DNA of 64,000 nucleotides from Azorinus chamasolen (GCA_963576725.1 OY755241.1:57471071-57535070); one strand, 5' to 3'; numbered from the stretch's first letter, positions 19,016 to 30,177 are shown. Notes: generated by a model not told the origin, from the letters alone. Numbers and translations: made by a program.

Positions 19016-19364
19016 TATGGTCTGAGGAACACCATGACGTCACTAAGAACTGACCAATGAAAAAAAGCATGTTACCTATGATGTAAACGAACATTTTTCG
19101 ACGATGCGTTTTCTGTCTCAAACATGAATATTTGAAGCAAAATATAGGGTAACACAGTCAGGTTACGGTGTTCGACGAAATTAGTGACAAAAGAAACAAA
19201 TGCTATGGAATTTGAATGCAGAGAAACAAGTCAGCTGTTCTGCAAACTCTGGAAGCCAAAATCAGATGGTTCCTAAAAAGCCCTCTGTTCAGGGTCGGCA
19301 CCGTTTTCCATTCCAAATCATTTTGTAAATTGGAACCCATCATACTGAATCAACCGGGCCATTT

Positions 19365-19485
19365 AGAAAATAATGAATGGACTCTTCGAGACGATTCTAA
19401 AGAATGGCCACAACATTGGGTTTGGTGGTGAAGTAAAGCAGTTATTTCTGAATTGTTTGGTTTTTTAGATTTATGCATCTTATTT
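19365..19485. mobile_element. Family E right half, copy E4
   Basis: CTCTTCGAGACGATTCTAAA through GGGTTTGGTGGTGAAGTAAA to ATGCATCTTATTTGGACCTC. The left arm is missing. Confidence 0.7.
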
Positions 19486-19603
19486 GGACCTCTGAATGTA
19501 CTATCCTTATTTTACAAAGAAACAACTTTTCCTTTTCATATTATTACATTCAATATATTTTGCCCATGTTTCGACGATAGATAGATAGAGCGCAAGGCAC
19601 ATG

Positions 19604-19867
19604 GTGCAGATAAGACGTGTAAAATAAAACACATTCAATAACATCTAGTTTATTTCTTCACCAACCACTATGTTGTTACTCATATAAGACGTGTGAATTA
19701 AATAACGATCAAGAAAGGTCCTTGAATTCTCCACAAAACCCTATGTTGTGACCAAAACAAAAGGTGTAAATTAAACCAAATTCAAGAACACAGTTATCCG
19801 TTATTTAAAGTATTGCCCCTTTATTTCCCTACCAAGACCGTTGTTATGCCCTCTCTTTAGTAGACTT
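19604..19867. repeat. Tandem left ends of family E
   Basis: Three to four repeats of the E left portion: AGATAAGACGTGTAAA-like sequence followed by CACCAA/CACAAAACCCTATGTTGTGA. A longer version of the same array is at 35,455-35,800. Confidence 0.75.
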
Positions 19868-20640
19868 GTTCCAAACTTCTCGATATTTAGATGATATTGT
19901 TACCCTTTCTTTGATCCTCTGATTCCTACAATTTACCCATAAAAACTCAAATTAAATAAGACTAACCCTTTCGACACTTATGCAGCTCTTCTTGATCTAG
20001 ACCTTGAAATTGACAATGACGTGACTTCTTCTAAAATGTATGACAAAAGAGATGATGTTGATTTTGATATTGTAAATTCCCCTTATCTTGACAGAGATAT
20101 TCCCCGCGCCTAATCTTATGGGTTTATATTTCTCAACTTATTCGTTTTGCTAGAGCTTGTTCATCTATTGACGAGTATAACAGTCGAAATCTCATTTCAA
20201 CTGAAATGCTCCTTAAACAAGGATATTCACAGATACCATAAAGTAAGAAAAACTTTCTCTAAATATTTATAGCGAATTCTCTCATTTCTTGGCACGTACA
20301 CATGTAATTTCAAGGCGCTCCTGCGACACGGTATTTTACATACTGAGTTTTATGCTGATGTGATTTACAAACTTCGTAAGATTATTGGACATACCATTTT
20401 TTTCACTTTGTTCAACAAATTTGTTAATAAAAACACTCATTAAAATGGATATGATCCTATAGTACTACAGCATACTGCATGTTTGGCTGTCAACCCTTTT
20501 ACAGTTGGCAATCACGCTGGCCTCTTTGCATGTACGCCGACAAGAAAGGTTTAGTACTCTATGTAAGCGACCTCTTAAATCCGCAAATTAATTTGTATTG
20601 TCCATTGAAATGTGAGATATCAACGTTTCACTGTACATCA
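19868..20640 (+). pseudogene. Penelope-like reverse transcriptase remnant R1
   Basis: Starts at the RT active-site region: a frame around TCTCGATATTTAGATGATAT gives SRYLDDI. It continues through the segments that read DKRDD, PRAP, LIRFARACSS and HGI.HTEFYADVIYKLRKII in R5. Several frameshifts and stops, including a lost base near 20,110. It ends near CTCTATGTAAGCGACCTCTT and lacks the 3' UTR kept by R2-R5. It is joined to the tandem E array without recognisable target duplication. Confidence 0.85.
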
Positions 20641-20690
20641 TATTCTCTTATGTTTCAATAGATTCGCTTCCAGTATTCCAAACTATATTA

Positions 20691-20871
20691 TTTAACTCTT
20701 TGTGCGCTTGTGGCGTAACCGTGATTACCTATTCAAACATTTTGGACCCAGATGAGATATAGTTGGCGAAGAAATGAGATGTTCTTTTAAGATTTGAAAA
20801 TGACACCAATTGTTGCTAACAAAACGTAATTAGCTTGCAATGAATTAAAATGCCGTGGTCAGTTCGTTTAA
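20691..20871. mobile_element. Family B MITE, copy B10, collapsed hairpin
   Basis: TTAACTCTTTGTGCGCTTGT end, CCTATTCAAACATTTTGGAC and GATGAGATATAGTTGGCG. The right hairpin arm is gone. Abuts A12 through a shared TTAA. Confidence 0.65.
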
Positions 20872-21060
20872 CCCTTTGCTGTATAAATATTCAATTAAGA
20901 ATTAAGGGCTATATTTTATATTTAATTTGGTATAATAGTATGAAATTTTTGCCCAGGCTGAACTTTTAGAATCAGATCTATGTTATTCCATAAGCAAACA
21001 AAACTCTTGCAAGAGCCGTCTGATCTTGGTCTTCTCTGTTTACGGTTAATTGTAATGGTA
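20868..21060 (+). mobile_element. Family A MITE, copy A12
   Basis: TTAACCCTTTGCTGTATAAA left; hairpin shortened (AAACTCTTGCAAGAGCCGTC). The right end is not clear. Confidence 0.7.
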
Positions 21061-21119
21061 ACAGATGTACGTAAATGTTTGTTTTCTTTTATCAAAAGTC
21101 CGGTTTAGAGGGTTCTATC

Positions 21120-21330
21120 GTATTCGTATACACATGGATTCCCTTTTTATAAAGGTAAATTAATATATGACAGTTTTGCTCAGACTGAAACTGTAAAATC
21201 AGATCTATATTATACCTTAAGCAATCAGAGAATATCTTGATTAGACGGCTCCTATAGGAGCCGTCTGATCTAGGTCTACTCTGTTTGCAAATGCCCGCAA
21301 ACTTGTTCATATGAAGGAAATGGTTGATAA
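21120..21330 (+). mobile_element. Family A MITE, copy A13
   Basis: Interior AAATCAGATCTATATTATAC, hairpin with tip GGCTCCTATAGGAGCC, right end TATGAAGGAAATGGTTGA. Confidence 0.7.
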
Positions 21331-21409
21331 TTTGATAACAAAATTCAACAAAAGTGAAACAGACGAGAACGTGTACAACCTACAACAATGTTGGCACTTG
21401 CATAGTTAA

Positions 21410-22121
21410 TTAACGTACTTAAGGTCAGCAATGTTCATACTATTACCTTTTATTCCAGCCATATCTACTAGCAATCTCTTTTTGCCAACTGCTGAAAAGC
21501 ATCTCTCTTTTATATCCCACAGTCAAGTTTCAAAAGTATGGTGATTGGGTAATGGTTACTAGCGAACACTTAGTTTCCTAGTAGGGTCTACCAGTGTACC
21601 GCGCGAACATTTTTCACTTTCATGGGATGCGAACTGACTTAAACCAGGATATGCGCCAATCTGATGTCGTGAATATAACAGTGGAACTTGACCCATTCGG
21701 GGCGGGATTACTTAACAGCACAAGTCTTTATTTGATTAGTGAGGAAACAGAAAGTAAGAATATTTTAACAGGAAAATCCCTCTTCAGTGACCACTTAGGA
21801 AATCATCACTGGTGACGTTAAAAGAAGGTGATTGCTTAATGCAGGACGAAATAAATGCAGAAAGCTCCTGTATTAAGCTACCAGCTGCCTCTAAGACCTA
21901 AACAATTGTTGTGTTGCATTTGAGTTAACCGTATATATTTATATATATAACACTTAATACATTGTGTGGGAATATTTAATTATCTCTGCAAATGGGGAAG
22001 ATACAACAGAGACCGCACGAGCCCTCACAAGACCCCTTGGGACTCAGCATCTCATGAATAATTTTATTTACCCAGCTTTCAGTTACAATGATCTCAGTTA
22101 TTTATCTCATAGATGTACTTT
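21410..22121 (+). repeat. Unit-1 block colinear with unit 2 (38,416-40,150)
   Basis: GCATGGTGATTGGGTAA-like start, GTTTCCTAGTAGGGTCTACC, then a G-type hairpin G5 at about 21,773-21,905 (CTTAATGCAGGACGAAATAA, GCAGAAAGCTCCTGTATTAA), then CTTGGGACTCAGCATCTCAT. In unit 2 the hairpin holds retroelement R3. The short open frame at 21,594-21,815 is not conserved between the units. Confidence 0.8.
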
Positions 22122-22493
22122 CATAGGTGGATACAGTTTGTTCACTTAAATGTTTTCGTTATACATGCACTTTACCACTGTATTTGCCGTCGCGGTTGTT
22201 GTTGATTAGTCGGAGAGGGGATACGTTTATTTACACTGTTTGTCTTTTAGGGTGGGGATGGAATAAGTGTGAGATTGGGCGCCTATAAACCGGTTTAACC
22301 CCCCAGTGACTTTTGTCACTGACCGTTCCAAGGCGGTGCTTCCATCTTCCCCCTATTGTGTGTTTGTTTTGTCTTTGTGCGTCTCTTGTTGTTTTTATAG
22401 ATTATGTACATTTGCTGTTTCCTTGTGTTGCTGTTCGGGCGACTGTTTGTTCTGTATGTGGTGTTTCCTGTATGACTCATTTTTGTACTTTTG
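22122..22493 (+). mobile_element. Penelope-like element 3' end, R2
   Basis: Only the 3' part: TAGGTGGATACAGTTTGTTC through GGCGCCTATAAACCGGTTTA, ACCGTTCCAAGGCGGTGCTT and CATTTTTGTACTTTTGTT. Matches 58,500-58,868 of R5. A severely 5'-truncated insertion. Confidence 0.85.
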
Positions 22494-22758
22494 TTAAGCT
22501 TCTGGGAAACTTTTGACTAAGCGCGACAACACTTGGACCGTGATGAGACGGCGTCTGATGTTAATACAAGTAAGAAGCATATGACATTCAGGCAGAATAA
22601 GAGTTAATGCACTTGTAAGAACAGTTGTGCTTAGGAAATTCCAGCAGTGATATACAAGTAAAAACATGCTTTGCCGTCCTTTTTTTTATATGCTTTGACT
22701 ATAATGTTTCTGCATATGGCGTTTAGACGCAAAGCTGATGAATTCGAATTGATTTGTA
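22494..22758. other. Unit-conserved flank with a B-like fragment
   Basis: CGCGACAACACTTGGACCGT then GAGACGGCGTCTGATG, and GGAAATTCCAGCAGTGA. The same order is at 40,190-40,337 in unit 2. Confidence 0.6.
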
Positions 22759-22900
22759 TTAACACTTTCCCTGTTTAATTTTCATGTAAGAAATAATAAC
22801 ATCGTGCATATTTATTGGCTGATTAGTTATAAGGGCATATATACACAGGGTGTTTTGGCTCAGGTAGAAACTGTAGAATCGTCAGGCTAAAAGTATTAAC
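22759..22900 (+). mobile_element. Family A left half, copy A14
   Basis: TTAACACTTTCCCTGTTTAA and GAAATAATAACATCGTGCAT. Stops before the hairpin. The remnant at 40,515-40,590 in unit 2 is the same insertion. Confidence 0.65.
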
Positions 22901-23029
22901 CCATTTGCTCCCAGTGGATTCACCCATGCTTATATATTGGGGTAGTCTATCTTTTATCTAAGGGTTGTCTGGTCTAAATTTTCATTTTTCTTTGTTTTAT
23001 ATTACATTTCCTATCAGCAAACAGTTTAG

Positions 23030-23900
23030 ACACTGTCCTTCTGCCTCCTTCATAAATTGAGGGGCTTACTTGTCGCTAACCACGTTGCAATATGCACACA
23101 GTGTTTAATTTCTGGTTCATAAATACATTCTAACTATAACCAGCCACGGTGACATGCATGGGGATTCGTTGTATCTAAACATATTCAATCATCGACGATT
23201 CGTGCCGTGTAATTTTAGAAGGTTCTCGTTTGGTTTGATTTGATTTGGATTTTATCGGGGTTTACGTCGCTATCAGTCATATCGCGACGTCCTGCTAATT
23301 ACAGGTGGATAAAGATCCAAGCGGCTGTTATCTGCTCTTGTGGAAGAACATGATTGCGTTAAAAGAGAACATTTTGCTAAAATGAATTAGAGTTAGAAAA
23401 TGCAGTTATGGATAAAGAGTAAGTACGGGGATTTTAATTGAGATTAAAAAAAATACCGTTAAGTACAAAAATGGATTTCAAGAGATTCGACAATAATAGT
23501 AGTACTTTATGACTATGCTACTAATAATATCCTTTAAAAGTGCATTGGGGGAATTAAATTTGAAATCAATGCACGTGTTAGGTTTCCGCTTCTAACTGTC
23601 CATATTTTCAGAGTTGTTACTCGAGTTTCACAAGCATTATTACAAACTCTCTATTTTTAAGATGTTGATATGGCCAGACATTGCAGAAATATATAGCCTT
23701 GACCTGAAAGTATATTTGTCAGTTTGGTATGAAAATTGAGTAGTTGATGTCTCGAACACCTTTAATTTGAAAACTATTGATTTGATACTATCCATACATA
23801 ATAGATCTGCAAAGACGTAATTTGTATGTGTTTAGCGCCAGGCTTTGCTGTTTTATTTCCAATTGAAAATGTGAATATCTTTTCATTTTTGCATGAAACA
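23030..23900 (+). repeat. Unit-1 copy of a 1-kb block (unit 2: 42,235-43,265)
   Basis: Shares CTCCTTCATAAATTGAGGGG, ACCAGCCACGGTGACATGCA, TCATATCGCGACGTCCTGCT and GACAATAATAGTAGTACTTT with unit 2. It carries the empty site for H7 at about 23,270. A VGSNSTSDVAIS-type frame is not maintained, so it is taken as non-coding. Confidence 0.8.
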
Positions 23901-24034
23901 TGGGTGTGGTTGTTGTTGCGTAAACGTAGGTGGTTAGTGTTGCGTTATCAAGGCGATCATAGTGTTATCGATAGTGCTACCGTGACAAATTGGATGTGCT
24001 GCAAAAAATTAGATGCTGCAAAATAAGTCGTTAT

Positions 24035-24278
24035 TTAACCCTTTACTCTATAAATACACATTTCTACGCCTTTGCAAACAGAGAAGACACTGCTCAGACG
24101 CCTCCTGTAAGAGCCCTCTGATCAGGGCCTGCTGTGTTTGCCTATGGTATGACACAGGGTTGGTTCTACAGTTTCTGCCAGGTCTAGACACTCCCGTGAC
24201 CATGTGCTATTTAAAAAAGGAAGTACATTTTGTGATGTCATTATGTCTTACATGAATATTCTTGGACTAACGGGTTAA
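24035..24278 (-). mobile_element. Family A MITE, copy A15
   Basis: TTAACCCTTTACTCTATAAA and CTTGGACTAACGGGTTAA. Hairpin at about 24,073-24,141 (GAAGACACTGCTCAGACGCC). Confidence 0.85.
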
Positions 24279-24352
24279 GTAATTTGGCCAATGATAACTT
24301 CAAATTTAACCCACAATCAGTGGAATAGATAATACGTTTCAATTAACCCTTC

Positions 24353-24592
24353 GCTTGCTGAATTTTAAAATGCATTTCTCCTTCTTTACCCATGCTCTGT
24401 TGTATAATTACATATATCTTCACTGTGTACAAGTATTTCGCTGTTCAATCACTGCTGTGAAGTGCACTGGTTGCACAATCAACTTGTAAATAGTACAGAT
24501 CCTGATGAGACAGCTCCTGCAGGAGCTGTCTCACCTGGGTCTTCACTATTTACAGGTAGGTATATTGACGTGAATAGCAAGCGAAGGGTTAA
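24353..24592. mobile_element. Family D MITE, copy D3
   Basis: TTAA at 24353-24356 and 24589-24592 with perfect CCCTTCGCTTGCT termini. Hairpin right arm has CACCTGGGTCTTCACTAT where D1 has a C-to-T difference. Confidence 0.95.
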
Positions 24593-24599
24593 AATATTG

Positions 24600-24940
24600 C
24601 TAGCAATATTTTTCCAACTATATATTCCCACCAAGCCCTATGTTGTGTCCACTCACTAGAATAACATCTTAACTACTTGAATACTCACCCGGTTGTTTCG
24701 AGCGTTAAAATATGACGCTCCACTGTGTGTTACAGCAACAACAACAGAAGGGATGTTGGGAAAAAAGTGTTGGCTTATGTTTGTGTGATATATGCAAGTC
24801 GGCGAAATTTGAATGTGACAATAATTGTTGCATTCGTGTTTCTTTGTTATCATCTTCAAATCCACTGACTTACATGTAGCAATGCAGTCAAATCGTTTTA
24901 ATAACATTTAATTTTCTTGTTCTATATTTATTCCAAATAG
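24600..24940. other. E fragment and a possible small minus-strand exon
   Basis: 24,600-24,660 is an E left arm (CCCACCAAGCCCTATGTTGT). On the minus strand a long pyrimidine-rich tract (CCCTTCTGTTGTTGTTGCTG) ending in ACACACAG, then about 35 bases, then GTGAGT, would define a short exon with SGASYFNARNN. No partner exon is identified, so this remains a candidate only. Confidence 0.2.
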
Positions 24941-24944
24941 TATG

Positions 24945-25163
24945 CCAAATATCAATCCCTATTGACTATTCTTGAAAAAATAGTTATAAGGAAATATTGA
25001 CAGTGGAAAGTTGTAGCCATTTTAGAAACTAAATAAACATCTATTAAATTCCATTAGCAAACAGAGCATATGCTGATCAGACGGCTCCTACAGGAGCCGT
25101 CCGACCTGGGTCTACTGTTTGCAAATACGTGAAAACACGTTTATATGAAGGGAAGGGTTCAAT
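24945..25163 (+). mobile_element. Family A' MITE
   Basis: Hairpin at about 25,058-25,126 (tip GGCTCCTACAGGAGCC). Right end GAAGGGAAGGGTTCAA. The left end is eroded (TAGTTATAAGGAAATATTGA). Confidence 0.75.
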
Positions 25164-25429
25164 TCACTGACTTATTTGTTTAGTTTTATCGTTTAAGAAA
25201 ATAGATATAAATGCTTGTTATATAGACCAAAGAGCATCCGTCATACAAGGTGATTAAACATAATTAAACATTATGACTATTACATAACATTAGTAATTAA
25301 AACGATTGTTCCCACACTTAATATAATTGCTTTTAATACATAATTTATTATAGTTAAGCGTATTCTTTTAGCATGTACAATTGTATTACGCATCAATACG
25401 CTCGTAAGATGCATGGCCATTTAAAATAT

Positions 25430-25805
25430 TTAACCATTTACTCCATAAATACGTCTTTTTGCGCCATTGCAATCAGAGAAGACCCAGATCAGATCTACTC
25501 TGTTTCCTTATGGAATAATACATACAGTAGAACCCCTCTAATGCGACCACTGAATGAATAAATATTGGTGTCTTTATAAGCAGGTGGTTAATTAATGCAG
25601 GACAAAAGTTATTACTTTTTTCCTGTATTAAGCTACCACCTGCCTTTACCACTGAGACTTATACCTGTTTTAAGTGGTCGCATTAGAGGGGTTTACTGTA
25701 TCTGATTATAATGTTTCTGCTATGGCAAACATTTCACGTGTTTATATGCCATTTAATATTTTAGGTCATTATTTCATACTTAAATATTCATGGAGTAAAG
25801 GGTTT
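25430..25805 (-). mobile_element. Family A MITE, copy A17, split by G6
   Basis: TTAACCATTTACTCCATAAA left; TTCATGGAGTAAAGGGTTTA right. The hairpin is shortened to CCCAGATCAGATCTACTCTG. G6 sits in a TA of the interior. Confidence 0.8.
25525..25698. mobile_element. Family G MITE, copy G6
   Basis: 174 bases flanked by TA duplications. CAGTAGAACCCCTCTAATGC against GCATTAGAGGGGTTTACTG. The hairpin has lost its tip (AAAGTTATTACTTTTTTCCT). Confidence 0.92.
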
Positions 25806-25899
25806 ATTGTGTTATATTGACTAAAAGTTGAATATTGCAATACAATTATGTCATATATGTCCATTGACCAATTTGTCCAACCAAGCAGTAGTATTTTGA

Positions 25900-26145
25900 A
25901 TTTTGAAAAATGTCCGATAAAGGTATACCATGGACAGTATTTCAGACGTTTGCGGTTAAACATTCGGTCCTTAACTGTCTTAATGTAAACAATTAGCGGG
26001 TAAAACTATATCTAAAGCACATTGCAATACACGATCGCCTACCCTTTCATCGCAATTGACAGAACAGATCCAGATCCATGTGCCATTGTCAAAAACAACA
26101 TTCATTATGTCATGATGTTTTACATGAATATTCATGGGGTAAAGG
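25900..26145. repeat. Unit-conserved block and a deleted family A copy
   Basis: CAGACGTTTGCGGTTAA, AACAATTAGCGGGTAAAACT and ACATTGCAATACACGATCGC match 53,380-53,455. Then an A copy lacking its hairpin (CCCTTTCATCGCAATTGACA to CATGGGGTAAAGGTTAA), immediately followed by another A left end at 26,148. Confidence 0.7.
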
Positions 26146-26219
26146 TTAACACTTTACTCCATGAATATACATATAAGAAATAATGATTTATTATGTATAA
26201 TATGATTACCTTTTTATTA

Positions 26220-26466
26220 TAATACCCCGGGGGCCCCCGTCTGACTTTTTTCATGGGTACCATGGTGTTTAGTAGGGTCTGCTGAATGCAAATAAAAATT
26301 GTACCCATGAAAAAAATCATTCCTGCTATGGGTATTTCTGTTTCCATGGCAACCAGTGATATGGATAACGACGGAGGGTAAAGGCTATAATGTAGTATAT
26401 CTATGCTATTTTGGGCACTTAGAGTTTGAAACTGGTGTCAAACTAAAGGTAAGACCCCGGGGTATA
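26220..26466. mobile_element. Small element with X-box, related to the foldback arm end
   Basis: Inverted ends ATACCCCGGGGG and ACCCCGGGGTAT. Interior GACTTTTTTCATGGGTACC and GTTTCCATGGCAAC (26,340-26,353) match the outer left end of the big inverted repeat at 44,833-44,949. Confidence 0.6.
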
Positions 26467-26559
26467 ACGCATGAACAAAACAAAAATCATTGTTTTGATA
26501 TATCATTTATGATAATTAATATTATTTCCAAATCTACAATATACCTATAACGAGTATGT

Positions 26560-26860
26560 ACAACTATGTTGTGCATAAATGCGCTCGTATGGTCATACCA
26601 TGGTGCGGAACAATAATACAGAGCACCAAAGTCGCTTTTAATAATGTTAAACACAACATTGAGTAATGTCATAAGTAAGTGAAGTGTTCGAAGTGAACAC
26701 AACAGTGGAAATAGTGGTCCTGTATATCGACACTACATTATTAGTACGTCATATTACCTTTCTAGCTCTGCTCCTTTTGCTAACAGAATATGATAGATCT
26801 GTGTCTTTAGTTTCTAAAATGGCTACAATGTTCAGGAAAAGGGCTTTAGCGAGACTCCAA
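26560..26860. repeat. Unit-conserved block and A' remnant
   Basis: GGTCATACCATGGTGCGGAA, CAAAGTCGCTTTTAATAATG and CAACAGTGGAAATAGTGG match 55,500-55,640. Then an A' interior (TAGATCTGTGTCTTTAGTTT) without its hairpin. Confidence 0.65.
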
Positions 26861-26879
26861 TGTAAAGATATATAGACAC

Positions 26880-27200
26880 ATATATAGATAAACATAAATG
26901 TAGATAGGCCCTCGTATATGTTTATTCAGGAATTAAGGCAATAAATGCCCACCACACGACACAAAGATAACATATTAACTCATGCACATTTTCAAGTTCG
27001 CAAAACACATCGAAAGGAAGACAACTTAATGGAAATATATATGTGTTACCTCCCTTTAAGTACTCATACTATAAGAATAATTGGCGTGTAAAGACAAACT
27101 GTCTCAAACCTGATCTGTGGTCTCTTGTAGGAGCCATATGATCAGGGTCGATGTAGTGTTTGCTAAACCCATGGCGGCCAAATGTTGCGGGTCTTTATCA
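26880..27200. repeat. Unit-conserved block with A hairpin remnant
   Basis: TTTATTCAGGAATTAAGGCA and GCAAAACACATCGAAAGGAA match 56,720-57,060. About 27,090-27,170 is a decayed A hairpin (GGTCTCTTGTAGGAGCCATA). Confidence 0.55.
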
Positions 27201-27209
27201 GAAGCCCAG

Positions 27210-27400
27210 AGCTACAGATAATAGAGGATCGTAACCAAATACTAAACTAGTCATTTCTCCACTAAACCCTATACTGTGACCACTCTTTAGAATCGTCTCG
27301 AAGGAGTGGTCACAGTATAGGGTTTGGTGGAGAAATAAAAGAGTTATTCCTGAAAATGTTAATTTTACGCATCTTATCTGAACCTCTGGTAGGCGTCGTG
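27210..27400. mobile_element. Family E MITE, copy E6
   Basis: CCCAGAGCTACAGATAATAG left, ACGCATCTTATCTGAACCTC right. Hairpin about 27,255-27,336 with a shortened tip (GAATCGTCTCGAAGGAGTGG). Confidence 0.85.
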
Positions 27401-27449
27401 TCCCAGTGGACGGTTGACTCTTTGTGCATTTACTGCTTACCTTTCACCG

Positions 27450-27640
27450 GACGAGTAATCTTGAAAGAAAAATTGATATCACTGCTATTCATTAGCTGCA
27501 GTTTTATAATGACATAGGTTTGGTTATGGCAGACACCGTAGAATCAGATATAATTATGTAAGTCTATAAGCAAACAAAGCAGACCGGACCATATGGCTCC
27601 TATTGGCAGTCCTTCCTAAAAAGCAGCATTGATTGGACGT
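27450..27640 (+). mobile_element. Family A MITE, decayed (A19)
   Basis: TTCATTAGCTGCAGTTTTAT, CAAAGCAGACCGGACCATAT and GGCTCCTATTGGCAGTCC. The same insertion is at 57,130-57,350 in unit 2. Confidence 0.65.
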
Positions 27641-27707
27641 GTTTGAGTGGTTTCTGTTTCTTTTGATAACATTTATTTTCGTATATTAGTGGAATAGTAT
27701 ATTGTGG

Positions 27708-27888
27708 TCAGAGGTCAAGATAAAATGCTTAAATTTAAGCGTTTCCAAGAATAGTTATTTCCCTCACCAAAGCGTATACTGTGACTTCTCTTTAGAATCG
27801 TTTCGAAGAGACGATTCTAAAGGGTGGTTACAGTATTCGGTTCAGTGGAGAAATGACGATTTTAGTGTTTGGGTATCTGTAGCTCTGA
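27708..27888. mobile_element. Family E MITE, copy E7
   Basis: Hairpin about 27,762-27,858 (tip AATCGTTTCGAAGAGACGAT). In unit 2 this same copy is split by retroelement R5. Confidence 0.85.
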
Positions 27889-28211
27889 TTAAAATTGGTT
27901 CTATGTTCTGTATTATCGTGATTACCCTCTCCCCTCACCCCTATTCTCACATCATACCCGTTGACATCCCACAGAGCCTTGGTCTTTCTTAATCGCACCC
28001 ATAGTACATGTTTGATCAGCTCTGTTAACTACATGTACATTATTTCTGCCAGGATAAAATATTCCCTTGTTCAAAATGCCAGTATAAAAATGCATATTAT
28101 CAATATGCACGATGTCATTATTTTCTTCTAAATTATAATGGGTGAAAACTATTTCCTTTATTTAACGCCTTTTCACGCTTTTGTAAACGGTTCCTTTAAA
28201 GAATGGGTAAA

Positions 28212-28450
28212 ACCACCTGTTTAATACCTTTCCTCAAGAATGATTATGCAAGAACATATAACTTCATAAATAGTCATTAACAATTTGAAACGTAGTCTAT
28301 AGATCTACCAGAAACTAAACAACCAGTTCTTTATACTTCTTTTAGCAAACATAGTAGACATAGGTCTGATACGAAGGTCACCTGATCTCGGTCAACTATG
28401 TTTGCAAATGCACCAAAAGGCTTCTATTTGAGGCAGAGATACATTTAAAC
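28212..28450 (+). mobile_element. Decayed A-like element at the unit 1/unit 2 junction
   Basis: AATACCTTTCCTCAAGAATG, ATTATGCAAGAACATATAAC, hairpin-like CATAGTAGACATAGGTCTGA. Homologous to 60,123-60,367. This is the first sequence of unit 2 that I can align to unit 3. Confidence 0.6.
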
Positions 28451-29345
28451 AAGAGGCCTATGATGACTTTGATATCGCTCACCAGACAATCAGAGGACAA
28501 TATTTTCGAAGTTTTCTCTATGTTTTATAGAAAACTGACCACCCCTGGGGCGGGGCCTCATTTGAACACATGGGCATAACTCTTATAACTTTTGTAGAGG
28601 ACTTCCACATTATGCTATGTGCCGAATATGAAAGCTGAGAACCACCTTCCATTTTCAGAGGAGAAGATTTTCAAAGTTGTCATAATAGGTTTCAATATAA
28701 AACATGGCAAAAACTCAAAACCTACATCATAGCTAACTAAGTCCCAAATGAGCAATTTACACACTCCAGCAATACATGTTTGCTAAAAATTGCCACTGGT
28801 CAAGCAACCAAACTGATTTGACCTGACCACTATACTCCATGAAAACCAATGATTGTCTCTGACCAGCAAAGGATAATATTGGATATTAATTGAAACGGCA
28901 GACTGCTTGCCACCCCTGGGACGAGGCCAATTTGGACCCAAGGGGCATAATGTATATAACTTTTGTAGAGGACCTAAACATGGTGATATGTGCCAAACAG
29001 GATAGCTGAGAACCTCCCAGTTTCAGAGAAGATTTTCAAACTTTTCACTATATGTTTCTATTGAAAAGTGAGCTACACTTGGGAAGGGTCAATTTTGACA
29101 ACAGGGGCATAATTTATATAACTTTTGTAGAGGACCTAAAGATGATGATATGTGCCAAACATGAAAGTTAAGAACCGTGTAGATTCAGGGGAGAAGATTT
29201 TTAAATGCTCAAATTGTTGACGACTGATGACGCACGGTGAACGACGCACGGCGGACACCGAATGACGCACGCCGACGGACAGCAGACATCAGGCGATCAC
29301 AAAAGCTCACCCTGAGCACTCATTTTTGTGCTCTGGTGAGCTAAA
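28451..29345 (+). mobile_element. GCTCACC-bounded repeat element, copy L1
   Basis: ATATCGCTCACCAG at the left, CTCTGGTGAGCTAAAA at the right, with an inner GCTCACCCTGAGCAC hairpin. Three to four internal repeats each contain ATAACTTTTGTAGAGGAC, and a GACGCACGGCGGACACCG tract lies near the end. I associate such sequences with abundant bivalve repeats. L2 is at 60,368. Confidence 0.8.
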
Positions 29346-29413
29346 AGTTGCAATGCAGTACAAAAGTACCTGTTTTGCAGACAAATGTCAATATTTATCT
29401 AATATCAAAATAA

Positions 29414-30175
29414 GTACAGTAAACTCCCTGAAAACCGGACCCCTTCCGGACTTGGCCAAAAGTCCGGTTTTCTGAGAGTTCCGGTTTTCAGGGAGTTTAC
29501 CAAAATTGAAAAGTTGACATATCCATAACCCTGCTTCCTAAGTGTAGTGGTCTTATCATAACGGATATTTGTTATCAATATTTATATCTCTTTGATTATT
29601 ACATGTATCTTATAATGGTTCTTAAAATATAATCTGAAACAATAATGAATAAGCAATAGTTTCACTCCATAAGTCAATTAACCTGTTTAAATATATCATA
29701 GTTCGCAATATTTTGTTTCTAAACATACCTGTAAACACATTTTCAACAAACAATCTTGAAAACGTATTTGTCGGCATATTTATCACTGTCATTATACGAT
29801 ATTAATTTCAAGGGGATAACGGTTACGATTATTACATGTTCTGCTGCACCGTTTAGTGTTATTCACGCCTAGATAGATAACACGCATAACCGCTTTAATG
29901 ACAACAATGTGATTTTCACACCAATCAAAGATAGCCCTCAAGCTAAGTTTGCAATACACACAACCCTGACATGTTGTTTGTATAAGCTGCGTCCGGTATT
30001 CAGAGAACTAATATAGAACAAAATCAGTATGCAGCTAAAGAAAAGCGTCCGGTATCCGGAATTCAGAGAGTCTGATTTTCAGGGAGGTTTTTGCATAAAT
30101 ACGGGACTTCGAAATTCGTCCGGTATTCAGAGAAATCCGGTTTTTAGAGAGTCCGGTTTTCAGGGAGTAATTTAA
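29414..30175. mobile_element. Pogo-like element K with CAGTAAACTCCCTGAAAACC ends
   Basis: A hairpin lies at the left end (29,414-29,500: CCGGACCCCTTCCGGAC, inverse GGTTTTCAGGGAGTTTAC). Related termini recur at about 30,045-30,165 (GTCCGGTTTTCAGGGAGTA). The interior of about 500 bases has no ORF. Confidence 0.6.
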
Positions 30176-30177
30176 AA

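Noticed and set aside
18658..19121. Repeated IMFHVIYS-type frames as a tandem-repeat protein
   Set aside because: The frame changes between repeat units and the unit 2 version has one unit only; simple tandem DNA.
22306..22516. Cys-rich small ORFs (also 58,686-58,890)
   Set aside because: They lie in the 3' UTR of the Penelope-like element, recurring only with that element; frames differ between copies.
28451..29345. Coding gene in L1
   Set aside because: No long frame; structure and second copy at 60,368 show a repeat element.
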